Part shown: piece by piece, positions 32,976 to 46,118 of the stretch
Position numbering within the stretch: the first letter of the stretch is position 1
Layout: each line of letters begins with the position of its first letter
Origin: Vitrella brassicaformis
Taxonomy: Eukaryota > Sar > Vitrellaceae
DNA length: 58,076 nt
Assembly: GCA_001179505.1 (NCBI GenBank)
Contig: CDMY01000266.1
Location: 1-58,076, forward strand
Direction: 5' to 3'
The notes under the pieces: model-generated
What the model was told of the DNA's origin: nothing
Seen by the model: the letters and a program-made list of their open reading frames with translations, nothing else
Databases searched by the model: none
Made by a program: the position numbers and the translations under genes

Positions 32976-35755
32976 TCAGTCCAGCCACCATCGGTGGACC
33001 ACTTCTTTCTCCTCGCCCCACTGGGTGGTCTCGAGCACATAGTTGGGGTGCAACGGAATGTGCGGCACATGCCAGCTCCCCGCATCTGCACACACACACA
33101 CACACACACATCTATTCATCCGGTGTCTGTCTGCCGGCCTGCCATTTGCCACATAAATACATACCACACATGGCGTATATTGCCTGGTTCTCCCCGACGG
33201 TTCCTCCCTTTTCCGTCTTCTCTGGCCGCCCCGAGCCGTCCACGGCCCCCCACCTCATGAGCCCAAACTCGATGGCCACCCAAGTGCCCTCGCCATACAG
33301 CCGGTGCTTGCAGTACGGATCGCTCTCTACCTGAAAGACACACACGAAACACAAGGAGGGAGGGAGGGAGGGAGGGAGGAAGGGAGGAGACATACCTTGG
33401 TTTGGGCGTGTGGGTTTCTGCGAGGCATCCGTCTGCCCTGCCAGCAGTTCCACATGTCGCAGCAGCCCGGCCCCCAGATGGCGAATAGGTTGGCCATGGG
33501 GAACTTGTTCTTGCCGACGTTCTTCTCGAACAGCTTGCAGGGCGTCCCCCACGGCCCCCCCACACTGGTGGTGTCCGGTTTCTCCCGGAACATGTCCACG
33601 AAGCGGGAGCCCTTGATTGGGCCAGAGGCCTCATTGAAGGGCATGGGCTCGGGGGCAGTGGCGTTGAGCAGAGCTATGAGCTCCTCCTGCTCTTCCTGTA
33701 GCTTCGCGAGCCTCTCTTGATACTCGGCATACTTATCTGGACTGATCAAGGGGTTCTTTAGCATCTCTTTGACGCGCTCCTCCTCCTGTCTTGTGGCCTT
33801 GAGCTGAACGCCGTGGAGCCGGCGCTTGAAGGAGGCCTTGCTCTTTTCCTGTTGCTTTTCCTTACCTGCATCATTTTTCCACCAGTCCTCCGGCAATGGG
33901 CTGTACTTGCTCTCCTCAATGAACGCAGCAGGCTGACCATGAGCACCAAGGGGTGTCCCATCTGAAGAAGAACTGTAGTAGGTCAGGATGGCACCCCTGC
34001 TGCTGCTGCTGCTGTCGTCCTCGTCGCCATGTGTCCACTGTGAGACGGTGTACCCCAGCTCTGTCGTGCCCTTGACCAGCAGCCTCACAGGCGTTGGCGC
34101 CGTGTGCAACGCCATGCGGGCAGTAGACAAGGGCTCAAGGATCGACGCCTCCTGGCCAAGAACCACTGTGCGGGTCCGCTTGCGCCCCGGTGTGGCGGTC
34201 TCGAAAAGATAGTCAGGCTCCATGTCTCTGTCTGGTGTCAACAGATCGGGAGACGCAGAAGGGCCGCGGCCATGCTGGACCATCATCTCGCCACTCAGCA
34301 GCAGTAGGGGAGGCGTCTCTCCCGCGTCATACTGTGAAGTCGACGAGCCACTTGTTGTGGAAGGGGGTCCGTGATGGCGCTTGACGTGGTCGCGTATATA
34401 CCGGAGCTCGCGAAGGACGGCGTCAGGCGGCATCATGTTGGCCGCCACAAGGGGTTGCGACGGCGCCGCCACCTCGACAAGGATCGGGTGCTGGAGATGG
34501 GGATGGACGCGGTCGGCTCTCGCGTTCATAGATGCGAGACGGCGGCTCTCAACCTGGCACGATGCCACCCTTCCTCCTCCTTCGGCCAGATGTCGTCTGT
34601 TCGCCTCCTGTGTCTCCGACAGGTGGACGGCCAGCACCAGTGCAGCCACGGGGGGAGGGGAGGGGGCAGAGGCAGAGACGTTCGTATTGTGGGTGGAGGC
34701 CCGTGAGACCTCCTTGTCGTTGCAAATCCACACATCCACGAGTGCGTCGTTGATCTGGGAGCCGAAACCAGCTACGGGGGCGAGCCGACGGCCCTCACGG
34801 TCTTCCACGAGGGCAAGAGCCAATTGGGAGGAAAGTGGCTGTCTCTTGTCGACGGGCATTGGGACAGGCGGCCACTGGACCATCTCCCGGTCAGGCGCTC
34901 TCCGTCTCTTTCTTCCTTTTTCTTTTGTAGGTCTCTCAGCCACAAAGACCACACCCATGGGAAGCTCCGAGGCGTTCTCGCTGCTCGACAGCAGCTGAGG
35001 CAGCATGTGTCTCTGCCACAAGAGGCCGTGTGTGGTGTTCGCCACTTGCTGCTGTGCCTGGAGCGCCTCAAGGGTCAGCAGCGGCACCGTGCTGCGAGAC
35101 AAAGCCGACAAAGACGCGAGGAACGGCGGCATTGTCGACCCACTATGCACCGGGGGCTCTGCCGGCGGTCCATCAGCCTCGTTGATCGGCGCTGGCATGG
35201 CCTCTGCTCTAACATTGCTGTGACGGGCCCCTGTAGAGCTTTCCCTTGGTCGTCGGCTGTCGATCTCCCTCTCGACATAAGGCAACAGATCCAGGGGGCC
35301 GCCATGGGGCGTCAGAAAGGGGGAAAAGAGCACCACCGGCGTCAGGCTGACCCACGGGCCTCCTGCTGCCGTCGGCTGCGGCGCACCACCCCGAGACATT
35401 TCCGTCTCGACATAGGTCCGTTTGGCCTTCTCGATGGCCGCTGATGGGGCAGCTCTCGTCTCGGGTGCCTGGCAGTCACCCTGTTGCTGGCCCCAGGGCG
35501 CACTGGCGCAGGTGGCGTTCATGTGGCTGGGGTGGGCCGTGTGCTGTGAATCCGAGAGCTGAAGGAGGCTAGGTGTGGCGCCGGTGGCTTTGAAAAGGCC
35601 GGAGTTTTTGTCGCACCCAGTGGCTGCTGGTGTGCTGTTTGCGAAGACCCTCTCCTTCAGCATGGGGCTGTCGTATATGTTGAAGGACCCCGTGCACCCA
35701 GCTGCAATGGCATGGCATGGCATGGCATGGGATGGGATGCAGCACATCTGCGTCA

Positions 35756-35806
<51 letters not shown>

Positions 35807-38800
35807 ACGTCTGCATCTCAGCTGTAGGTCGCTCCACTTGCCGTCGAGGCAGCGCAGCTCGCCGATCTGTCCCCCGTGGTATGTGTCGTAAAACATGGTG
35901 GGATAGTCCTCCGACATCCGGGGTGCGAACCGGGCACGCCAGTCGCATACCACCACATGGATATCACCAGGCTGCAAAACAGACAGACAGACAGACAGCC
36001 ACACCCCACACAAAATCTCTTGATTCGCATTGCTATGACGGCAGGCGAGGCGCACCTTTCGGGCAAACAAGTGTGTCTCTTCGGAGTCGACTTCGGCAAA
36101 GCTCTTGCCCAGAGCCCTCTCCGTTGCTGTGTCCGGCTGGAATATCGACTGCAGGATGCGGTAGGGCGAGAGGGCGCCCCACATGTCTCTGCACGCCTCA
36201 CGCGCACAGTACCTGAGATCAACCTGACTCACGGGCCTGGAGGGGCTCAGGGGCTTCATCTCCGCCACTCCCTCCACGAACGCAGTGGCGGTATTGTTGG
36301 AGTCCTTGCCATAGAGCGCCGCCGTGTCTTCGGGGTACTTTTTCTTGTAGCCTTCAATGATCTCTTTGTCCGTCTCTGTCGCGTTTGGCATCACCTCTCG
36401 CTCAAATTCCTCTGTGTTGTTGGGTTTGGTGCCTTCGAATTTCTGCTTGAAGCGGGCGGGTGCGGGGGCGTCCCCGACACGCCTGCGTCGCTCGGCGGCG
36501 AATTGTGTGAAGGGGTAGCAGACGTCTTCTTTGTTGTTGGGCGAGAGGTTCTCGTGGTACTCTTCGCAGAGCTCCTGCAGCTGCTTCCATACCGGCGGAC
36601 ACACATCTGCAGACAGACGCCCATCCCATCCACCCGTCGAGAAGGCACACCCCACCTGTATGTGTGTGTCGCATTTCTGCTCACGCTGGCACTTGAGTGG
36701 TGGTGCGGACCAGACGCCGTCTCTGCACGTGACTATGGCGTACTTCTCGTCTGTCTGGGAGTCGGTCATTACGCCCTCGGCGTCGATCGCCCACCATCCC
36801 CTTCGGTGACCCTTGTACTCACCAGCCAGATCACTGCACGCGCACACATACGGGTCACAGAGACATCAGCCACCACAAACACTGGCGCCGGTACCGTTTC
36901 GCATTGCAGAAGAGCCTTCTCGTCACGCCATGGGGCAGCGTGGCGGCTCCCTCCTCAGTACGTGCCCCCCGCTGGCTCATGGCGGTCTGTATGACGGCAT
37001 GCTTCGGGATGTCCACCTCCAGCATGTGAGCCTCTGGCGGCCTGGGCTTCAGGAACTCGGCACACTTGCCTGCAGAACAAACAAGACAGGAGCCATGCAT
37101 GTCTCGATGGATGTATGTGTGTGTGGATGTTTTGGCTGGCTGACGGTAGCAGTAGAGTTCTCTGCCGGACCAGTGCCCGTCTTCGCATACGACGATGTCC
37201 ACTGGGTCGATCTTGAACCAGTCGACCTCTGTGTTGTCGCCCTCCTCGCCCACCCAGGGGCGGGTGAACTCCTCTTCGGGACCCGACAGACGCTCCACTT
37301 GCTGACAAATCGACACACGGACACACACACAGGTGATGGAGACACACACGTGTCTGTGTGTGTGTGTGTACTGCCGAGTGTGTCTTTTGGCATTTGAATC
37401 GCCGCTGTGTGCCGTGGTAGACGACCGCCTGGTCGTTGGTGAGCTCCTCCTCCTGCAGAGCATACCCCCCGCCGGCAGTCATGTTCAGCTCCAACCGCAC
37501 GTCGTTCAAACACGCCTCTGCGCCAAACAAGACAACACACACAGGTGTTCATCACCCAAGCTTGCGGCAAGCAGTAGCAGCTGATTACTTTTGCAGCTGA
37601 GAGGCATCATGTTGGTCTTCATGATAGATGGGACAGTCCAGTTGCCGTCGTAGCAGACGAAGGTCATGCGGGCCCGGGGGTCCCCGTTGTGGAAGTACAT
37701 GCGGTCGGTGCGGCAGTCTATCTCCACTCGCGCGTTGTGCACCGCAGGAACCTCCCACTTGTGCAGACGCACCTCCGCTACAGCTGCACACACACACACA
37801 CACACACATCGACACTCTCCATCCCTCTCTCTCTCTCTCCCTCTCTCTTTTCTTGAGGTTACGTGTGAAGTTGTAAGGCTGGCCCGGCACGGTTGCGGTG
37901 CAATTCTGGTCATCAGGGTCGCCGAATAGGAAGAAGCCCTCGGTGTTGACCTTCACACTGGTGCCGGGGTTCCCACCGTGCGGCAGTCCACCTTGTGGTC
38001 GGCGTAGTTCCAGGAGCAGACGTACTCGTAGTCGGTCGCATTCAGCACATTCTTGGTCGTGGCTGTGTGGTTGCCACTGTCGCCCCCTCCTGCTAATGCG
38101 TTGTGCGCCTCCCTCCCCTGTCTGTGCAGCAGCCCGCATTGTTCAGTGGGGGGTGGTCTTGCGCTTGTGGATGCGTGTGGTGTTGCACTCGGTGGTGTCC
38201 CACAGGGTGATCATGGTCTCCTCCCCTGTCTCCGTCACGTTGGGCAGCATGAGGGTGGTGCAGGTCACTGTGTGGTCGGAGTAGCGGAACTCACACCGCC
38301 ACTCGTGGCTGAGCGTGTCGTTGGCCCCGTGTGTCGCCTCTTTGCACCGTGGACGCACCGTCGCATGGACAAAGAAGTCCTCCTCCTTACCTACAGAAAA
38401 AGAGAGACAGTCCGTGTGTGTGTGTGTGTGTGTATGTGTGTGTCAGGTGAGTGACCTGTGTGTGGGTCTGATCCACCCGGTGGCTCCCATGCCGATGGGC
38501 AACCCCTCAGGGGCTGTCTCGTTGGTGCCCTTGATGGGCTCGTCGGGCGGCGGCGTGGGGATCACCGGCTCCGCGTCTGAAAAGCACAACATGACACGAG
38601 AGACACGAGGCCCTCTCTCGTGCTCGCCGTGCGGTGAGAGGGTTGTGTTTACCCTGTTTGTCGAACCAGTTGTAGCGCTCAACGTCGAGGGATATCACCC
38701 GGTCCGCACGGGGGCAATTTTCTGAACACATAATCACATCAGGAGCTCGGAATACTCACCACCACCATGGACGGGACGTGCTTTGATCTGCTTACTGAAG

Positions 38801-41800
38801 CATCCGAGATCGAGAGCCTCCCACTTGCCGTCGTCACAGTAGAGCTTGGTGCTGTGCACCTGCACCCCCAGGCCCGCGTCGTACCCCTCGGCACACTTGA
38901 GCTTCCGCCAGTCGCCGTGAAGCTTCCCCTCCCCCTCGATCTCATACGCCCACGCCGGCACGGGAAGCGGGAACTCGGGACAATCACCTGCATTAAGAGC
39001 ATTAACATACACACAAAGGGAAAGAGTACACCATTGTTTCTCTGTTGTGCCTGCTGACCTTTGCAGTCGAGCAGAGTTTCGGTCCAGATGCCGTCATCGC
39101 ATTTGATGACGTCGCGGCCGTATGGCGGCCCCGATGCGCTCGACATGCCCTCCTGGCACCTCACATGCACGAGTGTGTCGGGGGGAGACGTGGCCCCGGG
39201 GGGGAACCCCTCGTCCGTCACGTACACATAACGCTCCGGATTCAGCACCAAAGGGCCACACTGCTCTGCGATGCAGAGGCACACAGAAAAAGGAAGGCAT
39301 CCATTCATCCATCCGCCCACGCTGTCTGTGTTGGCATGGCTCACGTCGGCAAAAGAGGTTGACGGCGGTGAAGTTGCCCTGCTCGCAGTATACGGTGGTG
39401 GGCTGGGCTGTCCCCAAGACCGGCTGGGTGGGCCGCCCAGCGCCGGGGAGGCCCCGCGAGGCCTTGTTGGCCACCCCACACATGAGAGTGACGCACCCCC
39501 CAGAGGGGAAGGTGTCGGGGGTGGAGGAAGGGTCGCTCTTGGCCAGGATGTAGTACCCGTCACTCGCTTTGAGCCACTCACGCATGTCGTTGTAGTCACA
39601 TCTCTCTGAGACAAGCAAACACAAAGAGAGAACACACAGAGAGAGGGAGAGGGATGGATGGAGACACATGCATGGTGACGCATAAGTACTCACTCTCGCA
39701 TCCGAGGGTGACAGCGGTGAAGGTGCCGTTGATGCAGGTGATGTGCTGCCTCCCCTCTCTCAGCTCCTCGGGCGCCTCCCCGTACATCATCTGCAAAGCC
39801 TTCCGGTGCTCAGCGTCCACGTCGGCGTCGATGTCGCACAGGTGACGCACCCCTGCGTCGCTCGAGCAAGACACCCGTAGCTGCGTGCCGTGGGGGAAGG
39901 TGCTGCTGAGCAAAGCCTGCCAGGCCACCGTCTGGCCCGCTGCATCGACAAGGGCTTCAGATGGGGCGGGCGGGGGCATGATGCCTCCCCTGTCCTCTGC
40001 TGTCTCTTCGGGAGTTTTCTTCTCCACAAAGGTCAAGGAAGGCATCCGCTGGATGAGCGCCTCTTTCGTGCACTCGCCTGAGTGAGAGATATAGACAGAC
40101 AGCCGAGAGAGCAACCAGCCAGCCGCTGGTTGTCTTTTGTGTGCTCTGCTCGCTCACTTACGTCCGCATCTCAGCCATATCTTCGACCAGGACTCGTTGA
40201 TGCATTTGGTGGTGGTCAAGTCGGTCTCGATGCCCGTAGCGGGGTGCCACGACTCCCCAGCCACGTCAGACGACCGGCACTTGAGCTTCACCTCCGTCTT
40301 GTGCCGGGGATATGCGCTCCAGTCGATCCCACCGGTCGTCTCGTTGACTATGAGCGTGGCGTTGGGCCCGGCTAGGACCTTTGCTGCGTCTTGGGGTTCG
40401 GCTGGCTCGTACTGATAGGCAATGGGGCAGAGCATGTGTTCGAGCGGAGGGGGCGCATCGGGGTGTGGGAGGAAGTAGAGCAGAGGGCAGGCACCTGACG
40501 AGCAAAACCAACCAACCACAGCAACCAGCCACAGCAGTGGACGCATTGCATTCCCTCTCCACCCTCCTTGGCGTACGTCTGCACACGATGGCGAGGAACG
40601 ACCAGTTGCCTTCGCCGCACACGACAGCGGCCGAGTTCTGCCCCGCCACAGGGAAGAAGCCGTCCTCCGTCGCACAACGGACGGACCGCAGAGTGCCCGA
40701 CTTGAGGGGCCTGGCGTAGGGGAACGGGGCGAATGGCGGCTCGGACGTCACCACATATCCCGGCTTAGCAGTGTACTCGCGGGGACAGGGACCTGACACA
40801 GTCATGAGGTCATTTTGCAGGTCTTTGGTGTTTGGTGTGCGTCCGTTGGTACGTTTGCAGATGAGCGTCTTGTCGGTGTAAAAGCCGTCGAGGCACCGGA
40901 TGACCTCCCACTGGATCAGCGTGTCCACGTCCGGGGTCCGCCCCGCCGCACACGTGACGTTGATCTCTGCCCCGTGGTGCCACGCCACCTGACCGCCGCT
41001 TGGCGGGCGGATGAAGGTCGTCACATACGCCGGACCCAGGTGTGGAGGCCCCTCGCAGTTCTCTGCAAATAACGGAGAGACAATTGGATGAAGTCCGTGC
41101 GTCGCTCGCTGCCTCCCCTTCTCTCTGCCTGGTTGTTGTATCCCTCTGTCACTCACTCACTCACTCACTCATGCAGACGAGTAGGAATGGTGTCCACCTG
41201 CCATGGCTGCAGGTGATCCGCTCGGGTGTCTCTGCCTGCGCGGGATAGTACCCGTCACGACACGAGAGCTCGACTGAGAATAAAAGCCTCAAAACATTGG
41301 TCAGTGAGGGAATACATGAACTTCTGATCTTACAGGTGCTGCCGTGCGACCGCTCCCGGTACGCCACATGGCCGGTGCCCTCTTGGGTCAGCTCCAGGCG
41401 ATACCGCTCTCCGGAGAAGGACGGCAGGGGGTCGCAGTACTCTGCAAAAGCCACCCACCCAACACCCATTTGCAAGCTGGTGGAGGTCGATGTCTCTGCT
41501 CGCTCACTGGCACATTCGAATGTGTGGGCGCTCCATCTGCCGTCGACGCAGTAGACGTCCTCAGTTGTCACATCCCGGCTCGTGGGGCTGCCCGCTCCCA
41601 GATCGCATGACAATCTCCGCCTCGACCCATGTGCCAGTCGTCCGTTGCTAGGAAATGACTCGACGTGATAGAGAGAGGGCAGCGCGGGAAAGGATGGGCA
41701 GTCCGCCGCACAGTCAAGTGTCCGCTGATCGAAGGACCCAAACCTGCACTTGAGCAGGTCAGCGGCCGCTGTATCCACCCCGGGCCCCTCTGTGCCGTTG

Positions 41801-44800
41801 ACAGCCATGGGAGACGCACCAGGGGCGCACTCCAGCCGCACCTCAGAGTTGTGATACACATACGGGGGGATGCCCCGCCACCCTCTCGCCACGTTCTGGT
41901 TCTCGAGGGGCTTGGGCGCTGGGGGCGGGTTGATGAGCTCCTGGTAGGTTGGCCTGAAGGATGTGTGGCCGATGTCTGCGGCGTAGGTCCACTCCTGTGT
42001 GTATCGGGGGTTGCGCCCGAGCGTCTTGAAGAGGTCTGTGGGGCAGGAGGGTGCGCACTCGAGGTTGGCGAGCTCCCACTGGTCGATGGGGTTGACCGCG
42101 CCCACACAGGTGATGTTGACGGCCTCGTCCGATGGATGTCGCACGTCGAGCGACACACTGTGGTAGCCGAGGGACCTGTCGCACCTACGCACAATACAAT
42201 ACCATGCACGAGACTGCACACAGAAATGAACAACGTCGCCGACTGACCTCACAGTGACAACGGTGAGAGGTCTGAATGTGTCGGGGTAGCGCTCGGGGTT
42301 GTCGGGGTCTGGCAGCGCTGGCGACCAGAGGGAGTAGTTTGCTCGCCGGAGAGCCACCAGGTAGTCGCTGTCACACGTGCCTGCATGACAACGTGATATG
42401 CATGCCACACACTGCGAGAAGGCCTTCAAGGAAACGCTCACGTCGACATTCGAGCGTTCTGGCCGTCCAGTGCCCCTCAAGACACGTCAGCACATCGGTG
42501 TCATGAGCCGTGATGGCCTCAAACGACTGTGCCGTGTCGCACGCAATGGTCCGGGTGGCCCCGTGCGAAAGGTCCAGGCGGTCGCCCTCAAACACGTAAC
42601 CCTCATAGGGCAGGAAAGGCTCCTCCGTACAGGAGGCTGACACACACACACAGAGAGAGAAGCCGTGTGTGCAGGAGAGGCAGGCAGGCAGGCGGACCTT
42701 TGCATGTGAGCTTGGGTGTCTGGTATTCCGACTCGGCGCACAGGATCTGTTCGGCGGTGGTGTTGGGGGTGATGGACATGTAGCCCTCTGCGCACTCGAC
42801 CCTCGAGACGTCCCCGTGTTTGTTGCCGCCGTAGGTGACCTTGTAGCCCTTCCTCTCAGACATCGGCAGCTCCGCCTCACCTGGACAATGCTCTGATATG
42901 CAAACACACACACACGCACACACACATACACAAGAAATAGTGGGTAGAAAATGGGCAGAGACACCTACAACCCACCGATGCATTGAAGGGTGAGTTGCGG
43001 CGTCCAGTGTCCCGACACGCACCAGACCATCTGTGTGGCCTCTGAGCACTCCTCCCCCCGGTTGCGACAGAAGGGCACCGCCTCCAGTGGGTTGCACCCG
43101 ATCTCGATCCAGTCCCGGTTGGCCACCACGTCCTGCAGACGACCGCTGCCCTCTGCCGTGTGGGAGGTCCGCAGAATCAGATAAGGGGAGGGAGGCGGCT
43201 CGTACGGCGGACAGGGGCTGTCACAAAGACAGACAGACAAACAGGTGTGAGCCAGCCATTGTGTGTGTCTCTTCGTTTGCTGTGCTGACTTTCGCATACA
43301 AAGTTGAGAGGGGTCCACTCGCCGTGTAGGCAGTAGACAATGGCGTACTGCGCGTGGCTGCTGGCGGCGTGTGGCTCCACACAGCTGATGTTGCGGTAGG
43401 ACATGTGCTCCAGCGACTCCAGGGATCGCGGCTTGACACCGGCGGGCAGAGACACGTGATACAGACTGTCACCCAAGTCGGGATACTCTGGGCACTTGTC
43501 TGTCACACACACGCGCGCGCATTGGGTGCACTGAAGCCCTGTTGTGTCTCTGTGGGGGTACCAGACCTTCGCAGTGCAGTCCCGGTTCGGTATATTGCCC
43601 ATCGACACAGGTGACAGTCCGCTCGACGGGCGGTATGCCCAAGGTGACCTCTGCGCCTCCCTTGCACCTCACCTTGACCACCGTGCCGTGGGCCTTGTCG
43701 TGCGTCTCGGGGCCCGACACGGCATACGGCAGGCCCTGACGGTTCACCTCTTCCATGTAGGGACGAACGCAATCCTCTGACAGAGGGAGACAAAGAGAGA
43801 ATTGGGATTGGTCCGCTCTGTTCGTGTGGCGGCCGAACTTTTGCAGACGGTCTCAGGCGGCATCCACTGGCCGTCGCTCTCGCAGTAGATGATCTCCTTC
43901 TTCCGGTACCGCCTTGTCGACGAGTACCCCCGCTGGCACGCCAGCACACGGTAGTCCCCCGCCGCGCGACCCTCTGTGCCCTCGTCGTACTCCGTCGTCA
44001 AATGCCTCTCGTTGAATTTGTACTTTTCGATGTACCTGCCCCACGCAGGACACAACTCTGAGGAAGAAGACAGAGAGAGAGGGAGAGATGCGCGCAGGGG
44101 TGGGGCTGGGTGTGTGCTCTGTGTGTGTGTGTGTGTGTTTGCTGACAGCTGTTCTGACTTCTGCAGTTGCATGCGCAGTTGGTCTCGGCTTCCGTCTTGT
44201 CGCCCCCATCGCACTCCTCACCAGACTCGACTATGCCGTTGCCGCATATGGCCGTCCGGCCTGCACGAAGACGATCCACAGCACAAACACACACACATGC
44301 GTCGTGGTGGGCATACAGGACGTTGTACTTGAACTGTATACCTAGAATGTAGTTGAGGTCTCTCACGGCTTCGGGCATCTCCTTTTCCGGCTCGAATGTG
44401 CGGAAGGGGATGGCCGCCAGCCGCACGTCACCTGCAGCCATCCACATGAAGCATGGGTGGACGTGCTGGTGAAAGAAATGGGCTGGCTACCCAACCGTGG
44501 AAGCAGTTGAAGTCGTCTGCGTCGCATCCGATGGATAAACCTGCCAGTCTCGGTCAGATTGGCCGTCGTCCCCTCGGTCGCCAGCAGACGGCCCCCTGCC
44601 GGCGTCAGCTCCTTCTCCTCGCGAAACACGTGCACCTGCACGCATCAAAGCTCTTGACGTCACCCATCGTGTGTGTCTTAATTATACACACATACTCGGT
44701 AGTTTCCATCGGCAGTAGGCGCGATTGTGAAGCCATACAGCTGCGGGCGGCCCCAGCAGGCGCTCACCATCACGCTCTCCCGCGACATGGGGACATCTAC

Positions 44801-46041
44801 CGCCCCCTCAGCCCCCTGGAACCGTCTCTCCAGCTGCCCGTCCCTCTCCACCAGCACCACGCGCCCACTCGTCCTTCGGCCCTTGTGGTTGTTGCTCTCC
44901 GAAAGCGATCCGAAAGCCCCAGCGGTGTCTCTCCGCCGCCTGAGGCTGCCGTCCTCTTCCGCCATTGCCGTCACGCCACCTCCTCCCTCTTCACTCGTCG
45001 TCTCGCTGATGACGGGAGCCAGTGGGTTGGCCTCCACTTGCACGCCGATTCTCATCTTGCCGATGGCCCTCAAGGGCCAGGGCTCGATTACTATCTGGAA
45101 ACGGCTGTCTGTCCCGCTGTCGAATAGAAGTGTCCGGCGTGCGGCTGTCTCGCCGTCCACATCGACGTAGATAAAGAAGCTCCAGCCGGGCGCTAGGGTG
45201 GCCATGGGGTTGATGGCCGGGGGCGGCATTATGGACAGGCGCGACACATTTGAGCGCAGCAGCGGCCCCTCGACGCCACGGTCTCCGCCGGAGAAGCGAA
45301 GACCAAAACTGTAAGTACAGAACACACAAATAGACGCAGACACATCTGTGGCTTTCCCACGTATGTGACGCACGAATGCACACATTACACTGACCCTTCG
45401 ACGAGCTGTGGCGTCTCCTCGGTGTTTGGCGGTACGAATGCGACAGGGAGTGTCTTTGGGGATAGTGCGTCTCGCCAGCGTTTGACGTCCCGCGTGTCCC
45501 CCTGCACCGTGACGAACTCCCGCAGGCCGATGAGGGTGGTGCCCTGGCCGTACATACGCTCGCAGGCCTTGATCTCCGCTGCAGATGACACTGCACAAAG
45601 AAACACCTAGCCGTGAACTGCTTTGCACTGGACTCGGTTGTTACCTGGTGATGGTGATGGTGTCTGCCTCTGTGCGAGGGTGAGCATTTGCGCCTGCCTT
45701 TGCCTCAGGTGCTGCAGATGCGACGCGTTGACCTGTGTGAAGCCTCCCGTGGCCATCTGGCTCCCCCACACCGTCCTCGATGCCTCCAGCATCTCCAAGT
45801 CTGTCAGGCCGCCACTGCTGTGCACCATCCTGTCTTCGCCCTTTTCGCTGGCCGTCATGTGCAGCATAGAGGTGGCGTCGTCGCCGCCATCCAGATCAAC
45901 GCCTTTGAGTAGGGTGACCGACGTCACGGTAGATATGTCCGCAGAGGAGATCAGAGTCGGAAAGCCGGTGACCGCAAGAGCGGCCATTGCAAATGCGGCT
46001 GGGAGAGCTCTCTTTCTCAGCAACACTTGCATCTGCATCAT
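32976..46041 (-). CDS. Giant secreted/surface protein with about twenty Sushi (CCP)-like modules
   Basis: A 13-kb gene of roughly 35-40 exons, about 3000 residues. A signal peptide (RALPAAFAMAALAVTGFPT) is followed by about 500 residues of unknown type (FFIYVDVDGETAARRTLLFD; VMVSACWGRPQLYGFTIAPT) and a cysteine motif CGNGIVESGEECDGG. Then about twenty modules follow, mostly one per exon, each with four cysteines and a tail C-x2-G-x-[WYF]-x5-C, for example CVDGRWSAHTFEC, CDDGIWTETLLDC, CLEGHWTARTLEC, CEDGHWSGRELYC and CLDGKWSDLQLRC. The four-Cys layout with Trp between Cys3 and Cys4 is that of Sushi/CCP domains, which mediate extracellular binding. Two or three modules near 37.7-38.3 kb carry a variant C-x3-Y-[SA]-D-H-x-V-x-C. 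The last third is Ser/Pro-rich with a coiled coil (EYQERLAKLQEEQEELIALL), ending in a Trp-rich region (PGCCDMWNCWQGRR ... HRWWLD). No transmembrane helix is visible. Two C-runs appear to break the frame at 38148-38153 and 37966-37969. Confidence 0.75.
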
Positions 46042-46118
46042 CTCCGGAGAGAACAGAGGAGCATCCACCCCTGTGCGAGCTCGTGCCCCCGGCAGCCCCC
46101 AGTCTCACCCGTCTCACA
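46042..46118. promoter_or_regulatory. Very short bidirectional promoter between two secreted-protein genes
   Basis: Only 77 bases lie between the start codon of the Sushi-module gene (-) and that of the next secreted protein (+). If the Met at 46068 is used, 50 bases remain. Both genes must share this promoter, or have very short 5' leaders with overlapping promoters. Confidence 0.55.

Noticed and set aside
33327-35948. 873-aa open frame as a separate gene
   Set aside because: Its upstream end runs through an intron-like GT..AG stretch full of TG/AG repeats. The preceding Sushi exon (...LQLRC) splices into it in phase at PGCTGSFN, so it is treated as the C-terminal third of the giant gene.
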